DNA of 35,559 nucleotides from Frankiales bacterium (lineage in GTDB: Bacteria; Actinomycetota; Actinomycetes; Mycobacteriales; SCTD01). Shown piece after piece: positions 14,985-22,926 of this stretch (position 1 is the first letter of the stretch; each line of letters opens with the position of its first letter). Location: contig JAOPVP010000002.1 of the NCBI GenBank assembly GCA_025966135.1, forward strand, positions 1 to 35,559, read 5' to 3'. The notes beneath the pieces are model-generated. The model saw only the letters and a list, made by a program, of their open reading frames with translations, made no database searches and was not told the DNA's origin. The position numbers and the translations under genes are program-made.

Positions 14985-15686
14985 TCAGAGGTGGAGGCCG
15001 CACTCCGTCTTGGCGGAGTCGGCCCAGCGACCGGCGCGCGGGTCGTCACCGGGGGCGACGCGGCGGGTGCACGGGGCGCAGCCGATCGAGGGATAGCCGT
15101 CATAGGCCAGCGGGTTCACAAGAATGCCGTTGTCCTGCACGTAGGTGTCCACGTCGTCCTGCGTCCAGGCCGCGATCGGGTTGACCTTGACCTTGCCGCG
15201 CTTGTCGTCCCACTCGACGACGGACGTACCCGCCCGGGTCGGGGACTCGTCGCGGCGGATGCCTGAGGCGTAGGCGTCGTAGTCAGCCAGCGCCCGGGTC
15301 AGCGGCTCGACCTTGCGCATCGCGCAGCAGGCATCGGGGTCGCGGGCAAACAGCTCGGCGCCGTGCTCGGCGTCCTGCTGGGCGACGGTGAGCAGCGGCA
15401 GCATGGTGCGGACGGTGACGTCGTACACCTGGGCGACCGCGTCGCGGGTCCCGATCGTCTCGGGGAAGTGGTAACCGGTGTCGAGGAAGACGACGTCGAC
15501 ACCGCTGGCTACCGACGCCGCGAGCGAGGCGAGCACGCCGTCGCCCATCGAGCTCGAGATGACGAACCGGTCACCGAAGGTGTCCACCGCCCAGCGCAGG
15601 ATCTGCTGCGGGCTCGCGTCCGCGAGCTCACGCGCCGCCTCCAGAGCAAGCGCCTTCAGGTCCACACGATCGGTCTTGGCCTCCAC
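14985..15686 (-). CDS. cysH: adenylylsulfate (APS) reductase, thioredoxin-dependent
   Basis: About 233 residues. It reduces APS to sulfite. Two cysteine pairs, DACCAMRKVEPL and GCAPCTRRV, mark the [4Fe-4S] APS-specific class rather than PAPS reductases, and the C-terminal TECGLHL supplies the catalytic Cys. The PP-loop-like SSSMGDGVLAS, LDTGYHFPET and IAAWTQDDVDTYV segments are typical. GTG 15686 is chosen because similarity to the family begins soon after; a TTG at 15698 is possible and no strong ribosome site is seen. The gene is transcribed toward cysX and separately from cysDN. No APS kinase is present in the window, which is consistent with direct APS reduction. Confidence 0.93.
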   Translation of the reverse strand: MEAKTDRVDLKALALEAARELADASPQQILRWAVDTFGDRFVISSSMGDGVLASLAASVASGVDVVFLDTGYHFPETIGTRDAVAQVYDVTVRTMLPLLTVAQQDAEHGAELFARDPDACCAMRKVEPLTRALADYDAYASGIRRDESPTRAGTSVVEWDDKRGKVKVNPIAAWTQDDVDTYVQDNGILVNPLAYDGYPSIGCAPCTRRVAPGDDPRAGRWADSAKTECGLHL

Positions 15687-15747
15687 ACCAGCATCCAACC
15701 AAGTGGGATCCCGACTACTTCCCCGACCCCGTGAAAGGGTTGCGTCC

Positions 15748-16422
15748 GTGGAACCGGTCCCCGAGCTCGTGACGCTCCACGTCTGGCGCGTGCCCCGCGC
15801 GAAGGTCCCCGCGGCGCTCGCCCGGATGAGCGTGGACCGGGGCCGTGCCCGCCGCACCCGAGGTGTCCGTTTCGCGAAGATGCTCGGCACGGGACGGGGG
15901 TTCGCGCTGCACGAGAGCGACGTCACCCGCTGGGCCAAGCTCAGCACCTGGTCCCACCCCGGCAACGATCCCGTCGCAGCCTCCTGGGCCCGGCTCGCCG
16001 ACGAGACGCTGCGCATCGACCTACGGCCGCTGGCCAGTACCGGCCGGTGGAGCGGCCGCACCCCGTTCGGCAACCCCGACCCCCGCCGGTACGACGGTCC
16101 GCTGGCCGCTCTCACCAGGGCCCGGCTCGTCCCCACCCGAGCGGTGGCCTTCTGGCGGGCCGTGCCCCCGGTTCACGCCGACCTGCTGCGGTCCCCCGGC
16201 CTGCGGGCCTCGCTGGCCGTCGGCGAGGTCCCGGTGGGCCTGCAGGGCACGTTCAGCCTGTGGGAGTCGCCCAGGGCGCTGCGGGCGTTCGCGTACGAGG
16301 GCGCTGCCCACCGCAAAGCCATCGCCGAGACGACCCGGGTCGGCTGGTACGCGGAGGAGCTGTTCGCCCGCTTCGAGGTCCTTGCCCTGGAGGGGACTCT
16401 GGACGGCAAGGCACTGCTGTGA
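15748..16422 (+). CDS. crtA: spheroidene monooxygenase-like carotenoid oxygenase (CrtA family)
   Basis: About 224 residues. CrtA enzymes add a keto group at C-2 of the acyclic end of carotenoids. Family features seen here: the opening TLHVWRVPRAKVPAALARM, GVRFAKMLGTG near residue 42, HPGNDPVAASWARLADE and the C-terminal ETTRVGWYAEELFARFEV. The GTG at 15748 is preferred; longer in-frame readings lack similarity. It diverges from cysH over 61 bp and its stop overlaps the next gene (GTGA), opening a carotenoid-tailoring operon. Its neighbours make a role on the linear end of a monocyclic carotenoid likely, but substrate and position are inferred. Confidence 0.78.
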   Translation: MEPVPELVTLHVWRVPRAKVPAALARMSVDRGRARRTRGVRFAKMLGTGRGFALHESDVTRWAKLSTWSHPGNDPVAASWARLADETLRIDLRPLASTGRWSGRTPFGNPDPRRYDGPLAALTRARLVPTRAVAFWRAVPPVHADLLRSPGLRASLAVGEVPVGLQGTFSLWESPRALRAFAYEGAAHRKAIAETTRVGWYAEELFARFEVLALEGTLDGKALL

Positions 16423-16943
16423 GCCCGTTGCTGGTCGAGTGGGACCGGGCCGAGCTCGGCGCCCGAGTCGAAGAGGTCCTGGATGTCTACGCCGAGGCTA
16501 TGGAGGTGTCCCGCAGCGCCGCCCGCGCCCGCCGCTCGGTCGTCGCTGCGCACCTCGACCGGCGTGGCCTTCGCGCGGTGGCAGCCCTCGACGGGGAGCA
16601 GCTGGTGGGGATCGGCTACGGGTACCGAGGCGCACCCGGGCAGTGGTGGCACGACCAGGTGCGAGCCGCGATGGACCCCGAGCTGGCGAACCGGTGGCTG
16701 CAGGATGCGTTCGAGGTCTGCGAGCTGCACGTGCGGCCTCGCCTGCACGGCAGCGGTCTCGGTCGCGACATCCTGCTGACCCTGCTGTCCGGCACCGAAG
16801 CGGCCACCGCGGTCCTCACCACACCCGACCTCGAGACACGGGCTCGGCGCTTCTACCGGGCCGGCGGCTGGGTCGACCTGGTCCGCAACCTCACCTTCCC
16901 TGGCGACCCAAGGACGTTCGCCGTACTAGGTCTGGACCTGTGA
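16419..16943 (+). CDS. GNAT family N-acetyltransferase
   Basis: 174 residues. The acetyl-CoA loop is seen in RPRLHGSGLGRDILLTLL (about 107-124) and the closing part ETRARRFYRAGGWVDLVRN matches the GNAT motif B region. The N-terminal half (VYAEAMEVSRSAARARR, then AALDGEQLVGIGYGYRG) is an ordinary GNAT substrate side. The gene is locked between crtA and crtO by GTGA overlaps at both ends, so it is produced with carotenoid enzymes. It could modify the carotenoid sugar or an unrelated amine; sequence alone does not decide. Confidence 0.8.
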   Translation: MSPLLVEWDRAELGARVEEVLDVYAEAMEVSRSAARARRSVVAAHLDRRGLRAVAALDGEQLVGIGYGYRGAPGQWWHDQVRAAMDPELANRWLQDAFEVCELHVRPRLHGSGLGRDILLTLLSGTEAATAVLTTPDLETRARRFYRAGGWVDLVRNLTFPGDPRTFAVLGLDL

Positions 16944-18514
16944 GCCAGGACCAGGCGGTGGTGGTGGGCGGGGGGCACAACGGGCTGGTGGCGGCCTGCT
17001 ACCTGGCGCGCGAGGGCTTCGACGTCGAGGTGGTCGAGCGGGACACCGTCGTCGGGGGCGCGGTGAGCACCGTCGAGCGCTGGCCCGGCTACCGGGTCGA
17101 CCGGGGGTCGAGCGCGCACATCATGATCCGCCACACCGGGATCGTGGAGGACCTGAGGCTGACCGAGTGCGGCCTCGAGTACATGGACCTCGACCCATGG
17201 GGTTTCGCGCCCTTCGTGGACACCGATATCACCTTCCACGTCGACCTCGACCGGACCTGCACCTCCATAGAGAAGGCCTGCGGTACAAGGGATGCCGACG
17301 CCTATCGGGCCTTCGTCACCGACTGGTCAGCACGCAACCTCAAGGTCTTCGAGGCATTTCAGGGCGCCCCGACGCCGATGCGGCTCGGGCGGGCCCTGTG
17401 GGGTGTCGGGAAGAACACAGGGCTGGGCGGCATCGAGCTGTCCCGACAGTTCCTGTCCTCCGCGGACGCGCTGCTCGACGAGCACTTCCACGACGAGCAG
17501 CTCAAGACGGCACTGGCCTGGTTGGGCGCGCAGTCCGGCCCTCCGACGCACGAGCCGGCGACCGCCGACCTCGTCGGCTGGAACACCCTCATGCACCTGC
17601 TCCCACCGGGGCACCCCAAGGGCGGGAGCGGCATGCTCAGCGAGGCCCTCGTCGCCCGCCTGCAGTCGTACGGCGGACGCGTTCGGCTCGGTGACGGAGC
17701 GGCGGCCCTGACCCGCAGCGGGGACCGCGTGACCGGCGTCGTGACCGAGTCCGGGGAGCACCTGAGGGCTGCGACGGTGGTGGGCGCCTGCCACGTGCTG
17801 CGCACCCTCGAGCTGCTCGGCGACACCGCGCTGCTCGAGCGCACCCGGCGCAGCGTACGGGTCGGCAACGGGATCGGGATGGCGGTGCGGCTCGCGACCA
17901 GCGACCTGCCGCGGTACCCGACGGCCACGCAGGAGACCTACCGTGCGCTGCAGCTGCTGGCTCCCTCGCGCCAGGCGCTGCGCAAGGCGCACGGGGAGTG
18001 GAGCGCGGGGCTCCCGCCGACCGAGCCGGCTGCTCTCGCGATGACCTTCAGCGCGTTCGACGACACTCTCGCGCCCGCCGGCAAGCACAGCGTGACGGTG
18101 TGGGGCCAGTGGCATCCCTACGCCTTGTCGAACGGCGAGAGCTGGGACTCCATCGCCGAGAGAGAGGGAACCAAGCTGGTCGAGGCCGTGGACCGGGTGG
18201 CGCCCGGCTTCGCCGGCTCGGTGGAGCACATGCACGTCCAGACACCGTTGGACCTGGAGCGCGAGCTCGGACTGCGGCAAGGTCAGGTCATGCACGTCGA
18301 GATGACCATCGACTCGATGTTCCTCTGGCGACCGACCCCCGAGCTCGCCGGCTACCGGGTGCCCGGCGTCGTCGGCCTCTACCTGTGCGGCGCCTCCACC
18401 CACCCGGGTGGAGGCGTGTTCGGCGCGAGCGGCCGCTCCGCCGCGCGTGCGGTGCTGGCTGACCGTTCCCCGACCGTCCTTTCCCACGTTCTCAAGAAGG
18501 TGCGCCGTGGCTGA
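16940..18514 (+). CDS. crtO: CrtO-type beta-carotene 4-ketolase
   Basis: 524 residues of the phytoene-desaturase-like flavoprotein family. The FAD-binding start is VVVGGGHNGLVAACYLAREG (6-25), followed by VGGAVSTVERWPGYRVDRG, SSAHIMIRHTGIVEDL and a C-terminal LYLCGASTHPGGGVFGASG flavin site. These segments agree closely with what I recall of the Rhodococcus erythropolis CrtO, which puts a 4-keto group on beta rings of gamma- and beta-carotene. CrtO is unrelated to the di-iron ketolase CrtW. GTG 16940 overlaps the GNAT stop; the stop is overlapped by the next gene by 8 bp. Confidence 0.87.
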   Translation: MSQDQAVVVGGGHNGLVAACYLAREGFDVEVVERDTVVGGAVSTVERWPGYRVDRGSSAHIMIRHTGIVEDLRLTECGLEYMDLDPWGFAPFVDTDITFHVDLDRTCTSIEKACGTRDADAYRAFVTDWSARNLKVFEAFQGAPTPMRLGRALWGVGKNTGLGGIELSRQFLSSADALLDEHFHDEQLKTALAWLGAQSGPPTHEPATADLVGWNTLMHLLPPGHPKGGSGMLSEALVARLQSYGGRVRLGDGAAALTRSGDRVTGVVTESGEHLRAATVVGACHVLRTLELLGDTALLERTRRSVRVGNGIGMAVRLATSDLPRYPTATQETYRALQLLAPSRQALRKAHGEWSAGLPPTEPAALAMTFSAFDDTLAPAGKHSVTVWGQWHPYALSNGESWDSIAEREGTKLVEAVDRVAPGFAGSVEHMHVQTPLDLERELGLRQGQVMHVEMTIDSMFLWRPTPELAGYRVPGVVGLYLCGASTHPGGGVFGASGRSAARAVLADRSPTVLSHVLKKVRRG

Positions 18515-18953
18515 GCTCTACGAGATCCTGCTCATCGACGGAGGGAAGCGCTGGCACGCCGGTTGGGTCGTCGACGACGACAGCGAGACCGACCTGCTGC
18601 TGGCCGACAGAGGCAAGGTCCTGCTGTTCGGCAGCCGGGCAGCCCTCGAGCACCACGCCCAGCAACACGGGCTCAAGCTGCATGACGACCTGCCCGACGA
18701 GGTCGACCTCGACCTTGACGGCTGGCTCACCCAGGGTGCGCCGGAGCCGTCCGCGGCCGAGGTCTCCGAGCTCTGGCACCTGCTCTACGACGACCCGGTC
18801 GCCGGCAAGTCGCTGGCCGGCGAGGAGCTCGGCGAGGCCTACGACGACCTCGTCGAGGAGGTCGACGACTGGTTCGCCCTGCACGGCGAGGCGGCTCGGA
18901 AGGCGCTGAGCGCGGCGGTCAGGGCGCTCAGAAGCGCGTTCCGGCAGGTGTGA
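18507..18953 (+). CDS. uncharacterised acidic protein
   Basis: 148 residues of no family I recognise. It opens with YEILLIDGGKRWHAGWVVDDD, contains the acidic DDLPDEVDLDLDGWL near the middle and ends in a basic helix (RKALSAAVRALRSAFRQV). There are no membrane helices or cysteines of note. GTG 18507 has AAGAAGG 7 nt upstream, lying inside the end of crtO, so it is expressed with the carotenoid genes. A regulatory or scaffolding role would be pure guesswork. Confidence 0.7.
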   Translation: MAELYEILLIDGGKRWHAGWVVDDDSETDLLLADRGKVLLFGSRAALEHHAQQHGLKLHDDLPDEVDLDLDGWLTQGAPEPSAAEVSELWHLLYDDPVAGKSLAGEELGEAYDDLVEEVDDWFALHGEAARKALSAAVRALRSAFRQV

Positions 18954-19020
18954 TCCGCACCACGCCTCAGCGTGGGGAGCGCGTGGTATGTCCCAGGTCA
19001 CGTGCACAGAGGTGGAGGAA

Positions 19021-19037
19021 TCGGCACTCAGTGCCGA
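19021..19037. repeat. 7-bp inverted repeat before the 70-residue gene
   Basis: TCGGCAC (19021-19027) and GTGCCGA (19031-19037) flank a TCA loop, 39 nt before the ATG at 19077. A second small stem, CCACGC/GCGTGG, lies near 18960-18975. In this 123-bp gap it may be an operator or an mRNA hairpin. I see no T tract after it. Confidence 0.4.
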
Positions 19038-19076
19038 AACTTGAGGGAGCACCACAGAGCCCCTCAGGAGAGTTCT

Positions 19077-19289
19077 ATGAGCACCGTCACGTTCCGCAGT
19101 CACGACACCGTCGCTCCCGTTCTCGTCTCCGAGCTGCCGGCCTCGTCGATCCCCGCCCGCCCCAGCCTGTGGGCCCGCCTCCGCGCGGACCTCGCCGTCC
19201 GGCGCGAGGCCCGCAGCTTCGAGCGCGCCGTCCGTTTCGCCGGGCCGACCGAGTACGGCGACCTGCTCGCCGCCCGCCGCCGCTACTGA
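19077..19289 (+). CDS. small uncharacterised protein
   Basis: 70 residues, rich in Arg and Ala, with the segment LWARLRADLAVRREARSFERAVRFAGPTEYGDLLAARRRY filling the second half as an amphipathic basic helix; described here by its two ends, LWARLRAD and LLAARRRY. A good AGGAG lies 8 nt before ATG 19077. No signal peptide, membrane helix or cysteine is present. It could bind nucleic acid or a membrane surface, but I recognise no family. It sits between crtO and cruF on the same strand. Confidence 0.65.
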   Translation: MSTVTFRSHDTVAPVLVSELPASSIPARPSLWARLRADLAVRREARSFERAVRFAGPTEYGDLLAARRRY

Positions 19290-19301
19290 ATCTGCGGGTC
19301 C

Positions 19302-19307
19302 TACGCT
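19302..19307 (+). promoter_or_regulatory. -10 box of a leaderless cruF promoter
   Basis: TACGCT at 19302-19307 is followed by 6 nt and then the cruF ATG at 19314, the exact geometry of a leaderless start. It would allow cruF-GT-crtD to be expressed apart from the upstream crtA-crtO genes. Confidence 0.5.
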
Positions 19308-19313
19308 CGGAAG

Positions 19314-20051
19314 ATGCCGACGGCGACCCTGCGCGCCTCCCGCGCACCGGTCGCCCTGGCGGTCCTGACCGTCCTGCTCCAGGTCGCCTACCCGCTGGTC
19401 CACGGCGAGGTACGTGACCAGTTGACCGTCGCCACCGTTGTTGCCTTCTTCCTCGCCTCCGCCTCCCACGCGTTGCTCGCCCGGGGCCCGGCCTGGACGG
19501 CTGCCTTCGTCGCCGCGACCGCCGGCCTGGGCCTCGTCGCGGAGGCCGTCGGCGTCGCCACCGGGTTCCCGTTCGGCGACTACGCCTACGGCCGTTCACT
19601 CGGTCCGGAGTTCCTCGGCGTGCCGGTGGTCGTCCCCCTCGCGTGGGCGATGTTCGCCTACCCCTCGTTGCTGGTGGGCCGTCGGCTCGCGCGAGGCTGG
19701 CGGGCGGTCGCGGTCGGCGGTTTCGCCCTCGCCTCCTGGGACCTGTTCCTCGACCCCCAGATGGTGGCGGCAGGGCACTGGCGTTGGCTCCACCCGGACC
19801 CCGGCGTCAACGCGATCCCCCTGACCAACACGCTCGGCTGGCTCGGGGTCGCCGTCGTGATGATCACGCTGCTGAGCAGGCTCCCGGGACAGGCGGTGGA
19901 TGACCGGGTCCCGGCGACCCTGTTCCTGTGGACCTACGCCTCCTCCGTGCTCGCCAACGCCGCCTTCTTCGGCCGCCCCGGCGTGGCCGTGGTCGGGGGC
20001 GTCGGGATGGGACTGGTCGCCGTCCCGTACGCGCGGAGCCTCACGCGGTGA
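19314..20051 (+). CDS. cruF: carotenoid hydratase, CruF family (DUF422)
   Basis: 245 residues of a multi-helix membrane protein. CruF adds water across the C-1',2' double bond of the psi end of gamma-carotene or lycopene-type carotenoids, giving a 1'-hydroxyl. Helices include VALAVLTVLLQVAYPLV, LTVATVVAFFLASASHAL, VVVPLAWAMFAYPSLLVG and LGVAVVMITLLSRL. Family-specific sequence is GVATGFPFGDYAYG, then SWDLFLDPQMVAAGHWRW and GVNAIPLTNTLGW, with acidic and aromatic residues in the loops. It is leaderless at ATG 19314. The downstream glycosyltransferase overlaps its stop, which fits glycosylation of the new hydroxyl. Confidence 0.87.
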   Translation: MPTATLRASRAPVALAVLTVLLQVAYPLVHGEVRDQLTVATVVAFFLASASHALLARGPAWTAAFVAATAGLGLVAEAVGVATGFPFGDYAYGRSLGPEFLGVPVVVPLAWAMFAYPSLLVGRRLARGWRAVAVGGFALASWDLFLDPQMVAAGHWRWLHPDPGVNAIPLTNTLGWLGVAVVMITLLSRLPGQAVDDRVPATLFLWTYASSVLANAAFFGRPGVAVVGGVGMGLVAVPYARSLTR

Positions 20052-21097
20052 GGTGGATCGCGTGGTTGGTCTCGGCGCTGACCCTGCACACCGCAGTCAA
20101 TGCCCGGGCGCTGCGCACCCCCGTGACCCGGCCGCTGGAGACCTGGACGAGCGTGCTGCTGCCGCTGCGGAACGAGGCGCATCGCGTCGAGTCCTGCCTG
20201 CGTTCCCTCCTGGCGCAGGACGACAGCGGGCACCTGGAGGTGCTGGTGCTCGACGACGGCTCGACCGACGGCACCGCCGACCGCGTCACCGCGATCGCCG
20301 CCGGGGACGCCCGCGTCGTGCTGCTGGAGGGCCGGCCGTTGCCGGAGGGCTGGCTCGGCAAGCCCCATGCCTGTCAGCAGCTCGCGGATGCGGCCAGTCC
20401 GGCGAGCGAGGTCCTGGTCTTCGTCGACGCCGACGTCGTGCTGGCGCCGCACGCGGTGGCCGCGACCGTGGCCACCCTGCTCGACACCGGCCTCGACCTC
20501 GTCTCGCCGTACCCGCGTCAGGAGGCCCCGGGAGCCACCCGCTTGGTGCAGCCGCTCCTGCAGTGGTCGTGGCTGACGTTCCTGCCGCTTCGGCTCGCCG
20601 AGCGCTCCTCCCGCCCGTCGCTGTCGGCCGCGAACGGCCAGCTGCTCGCCGTACGCCGGTCGGTCTATGACCGCATCGGAGGACATGCGGCCGTCCGCGA
20701 CCAGGTGCTGGAGGACGTGGCGCTGCTCCGGGCGGTCAAGCGCGTAGGCGGCAGCGGCGGCGTCGTCGACGGGACTCAGCTGGCCACCACCCGGATGTAC
20801 GACGGTTGGCAGGAGATGGTCGACGGCTACAGCAAGTCCCTGCACACCGTGCCGGCGGTCGTCCCGGCCCTGTTGTCCGTGCTCTACGTCGCACCCGTCT
20901 TCGGACGGTCCCGTGCGGCCCGGATCGCCTGCACCGCAGGGGTTCTCGGCCGCATGATCAGCGCCAAGCGGACCGGGGGTCGGGTGCTCGACAGCGTGAC
21001 CCATCCGCTCGGTGTCGCTGCACTGGTCGGGCTGGACCTGCGCGCACGGGTGGCGCACCGGCGCGGGACACAGAGCTGGAAGGGACGCGCGCTGTGA
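20048..21097 (+). CDS. family 2 glycosyltransferase, CruG-like carotenoid glycosyltransferase
   Basis: 349 residues. A GT-A fold is clear from TSVLLPLRNEAHRVESCLRSL, LVLDDGSTDGTADRV (about 66-80), the DAD metal site in LVFVDADVVLAP, and a later QVLEDVALLRAVKR acceptor/catalytic segment. An N-terminal hydrophobic helix and a C-terminal hydrophobic region (VVPALLSVLYVAPVF) suggest membrane attachment. Coupled to cruF and a crtD-like gene, it most likely glycosylates a hydroxyl of the linear carotenoid end. CruG acts on the 2'-hydroxyl of myxol; here the 1'-hydroxyl is equally possible. GTG 20048 overlaps the cruF stop. Confidence 0.8.
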   Translation: MRWIAWLVSALTLHTAVNARALRTPVTRPLETWTSVLLPLRNEAHRVESCLRSLLAQDDSGHLEVLVLDDGSTDGTADRVTAIAAGDARVVLLEGRPLPEGWLGKPHACQQLADAASPASEVLVFVDADVVLAPHAVAATVATLLDTGLDLVSPYPRQEAPGATRLVQPLLQWSWLTFLPLRLAERSSRPSLSAANGQLLAVRRSVYDRIGGHAAVRDQVLEDVALLRAVKRVGGSGGVVDGTQLATTRMYDGWQEMVDGYSKSLHTVPAVVPALLSVLYVAPVFGRSRAARIACTAGVLGRMISAKRTGGRVLDSVTHPLGVAALVGLDLRARVAHRRGTQSWKGRAL

Positions 21098-22554
21098 GCC
21101 GGGTCCTCGTCGTCGGAGCGGGTGTCGGTGGGCTCGCCGTCGCCGCCCGGCTGGCTTGCCAGGGGCATCGCGTCACGGTCCTCGAGGCGGCCGACACCGT
21201 CGGGGGGAAGCTGGGATCCCTTGAGCGCGAGGGGTTCTGCTTTGACACCGGACCCTCCTTGCTGACGATGCCGGCGGTGTTCGAGGACCTGTTCGCAGCG
21301 ACGGGCGGTTGGCCCGACGACCTGAAGCTGGAGCGTCTTGACCCAGTCGCGAGGTACCGCTTCGCCGACGACACGACGTTCGACGCAAGCAACGACCTCG
21401 ACGAGCTCTGCCGGCGGCTCGACGCCGCCCTGGGCGAGGGCGCGGGCGACGACTGGCGCGGCCTTCTGGACCGGGCCCGGAAGATCTGGAGGGCCAGTCG
21501 CACGCCCTTCCTCGAGTCGGCCCTGCACGGCTCGCGCACCCTCGCCGCGCTGACCCTCAAGCACCCCGGAGACCTCGCGACCCTGTCCCCCGGCCGATCC
21601 TTGCGTGCCCTGGGTCGCCGGCACCTGCACGACCCGCGGCTGCGGATGGTGCTCGACCGGTACGCCACCTACAGCGGCTCCGATCCGCGCCGGGCGCCGG
21701 CCGCCCTGGCGGCGATCCCCTACGTCGAGCAGGCCTACGGCGGCTGGTACGTCACCGGCGGTCTCCGCCGACTCGCCGACGCGCTGCTGCAGCGCGCGCT
21801 CGACGTGGGCGTGGAGATCCGGACGCACACCCGGGTGGTTGCGATCCACGACCCAGCCACCAGCGTCAGGCTGGAGGACGGCAGCGAGGTGGCCGCCGAC
21901 CTGGTCGTTGCGAACGTCGACGCCACCCACGTCTACGGCGACCTCGTCGACTGTCCGTCGGCCAAGCGCAAGCTCGCCCGAGCCATGCCATCGCTGTCGG
22001 GCTTCATGCTGCTGCTGGCGGTGAGCGGCCGCTCACACGGCCAGGCCCACCACACCGTGCTGTTCCCCCAGGACTACGACGCGGAGTTCGACGCGGTCTT
22101 CGGCCGGCACGCGCAACCCGTCCCGGACCCGACGTTGTACGTCAGCACTCCCCCCGACCAGGCACCTGAGGGGAACGAGGCCTGGTTCGTCCTCGTCAAC
22201 GCACCCCGGCACGGCACCGGCACGGGCGCGATCGACTGGCGCGCACCTGGGCTGGCGGAGGCGTACGCCGACCAGCTGCTCGACGTGCTGGACCGGCGCG
22301 GGATGCCCGTCCGCGACCGCCTGCTGTGGCGCGAGGTCATCACCCCGGCCGACCTGCAGGAGCGCACCGGCGCTGTCGGCGGGGCGATCTACGGGACCTC
22401 GAGCAACGGCGCGACGGCAGCCTTCCTGCGACCGGCCAACCGCTCGCCGGTGCCCGGGCTGTTCCTGGTGGGCGGCTCCTCGCATCCGGGCGGAGGGCTG
22501 CCACTCGTCGCGCTGTCGGCCCAGATCGTCAGCCGCCTGATCGGACCGGCTTGA
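21094..22554 (+). CDS. crtD: CrtD-like carotenoid desaturase (CrtI family paralog)
   Basis: 486 residues. FAD site VLVVGAGVGGLAVAARL (4-20) and VGGKLGSLEREGFCFDTGPSLLTMP are typical of the CrtI/CrtD/CrtN family; the C-terminus is PGLFLVGGSSHPGGGLPLVALS. A dedicated CrtI is encoded at 29281, so this second copy is expected to have a different job. Next to cruF and a glycosyltransferase, 3',4'-desaturation of a 1'-hydroxy carotenoid (CrtD) fits best. Carotenoid oxygenases of the CrtP type are also CrtI-like, so the exact reaction is inferred. GTG 21094 overlaps the previous stop; the convergent neighbour ends 1 nt away. Confidence 0.82.
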   Translation: MSRVLVVGAGVGGLAVAARLACQGHRVTVLEAADTVGGKLGSLEREGFCFDTGPSLLTMPAVFEDLFAATGGWPDDLKLERLDPVARYRFADDTTFDASNDLDELCRRLDAALGEGAGDDWRGLLDRARKIWRASRTPFLESALHGSRTLAALTLKHPGDLATLSPGRSLRALGRRHLHDPRLRMVLDRYATYSGSDPRRAPAALAAIPYVEQAYGGWYVTGGLRRLADALLQRALDVGVEIRTHTRVVAIHDPATSVRLEDGSEVAADLVVANVDATHVYGDLVDCPSAKRKLARAMPSLSGFMLLLAVSGRSHGQAHHTVLFPQDYDAEFDAVFGRHAQPVPDPTLYVSTPPDQAPEGNEAWFVLVNAPRHGTGTGAIDWRAPGLAEAYADQLLDVLDRRGMPVRDRLLWREVITPADLQERTGAVGGAIYGTSSNGATAAFLRPANRSPVPGLFLVGGSSHPGGGLPLVALSAQIVSRLIGPA

Positions 22555-22555
22555 C

Positions 22556-22780
22556 TTAGTCCTCGCGACGGGGGCAGACCTCGTGCTGCAGCAGGCCGTA
22601 GGCCGTGAGCCGCACGAACTGCCGCTCCTCGATCCACGTCAGGCAGCGCGGGCAGATCGCGTCGTCGTCGCTGTGGAGGTGGCAGTCCATGAGCACGCGA
22701 CTGTCCCCGCAGCCGGCGTCCGGCCGGAGGAGACCGACAGCCGCGAAGCGGTCCAGGGGAAGCGACCTGCGCTCGCTCAC
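22556..22780 (-). CDS. small cysteine/histidine-rich protein
   Basis: 74 residues if begun at GTG 22780, which sits 6 nt after a TACGTT -10 box. The C-terminal half reads like a zinc site: DCHLHSDDDAICPRCLTWIEE, with CxxC, nearby His and a last Cys in EVCPRRE. The family is unknown to me. A longer reading from further upstream exists but would cover the -10 box. The stop codon is 1 nt from the crtD stop, convergent. Confidence 0.6.
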   Translation of the reverse strand: MSERRSLPLDRFAAVGLLRPDAGCGDSRVLMDCHLHSDDDAICPRCLTWIEERQFVRLTAYGLLQHEVCPRRED

Positions 22781-22786
22781 GAACCG

Positions 22787-22792
22787 AACGTA
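22787..22792 (-). promoter_or_regulatory. -10 box of a leaderless promoter
   Basis: On the minus strand TACGTT is followed by CGGTTC and then GTG 22780, the 6-nt leaderless spacing. No ribosome site is present between them. Confidence 0.45.
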
Positions 22793-22902
22793 GAACCGCC
22801 CACCGGCAGCCGGCGAGGCACCGACGGTCACGGTCAGGGCACGATCCCGCATACGGCCCGGCACCCCGTGGAGGTGTGCACAGGAACGGACGTAACGAGG
22901 TT

Positions 22903-22923
22903 GCGCGGCCCGGAAGGGCGTGC
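22903..22923 (-). terminator. possible terminator after the ABM-domain gene
   Basis: Just after the stop at 22927, GCAC-GCCC and GGGC-GCGC arms form an 8-bp stem with one bulged base and one G-U pair around a 4-nt loop. The tail is not T-rich, so the call is tentative. Confidence 0.35.
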
Positions 22924-22926
22924 GGC

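Noticed and set aside
16419..16943. GNAT gene as a carotenoid acyltransferase
   Set aside because: Position alone suggests it; GNAT enzymes usually acetylate amines, so I left the call generic.
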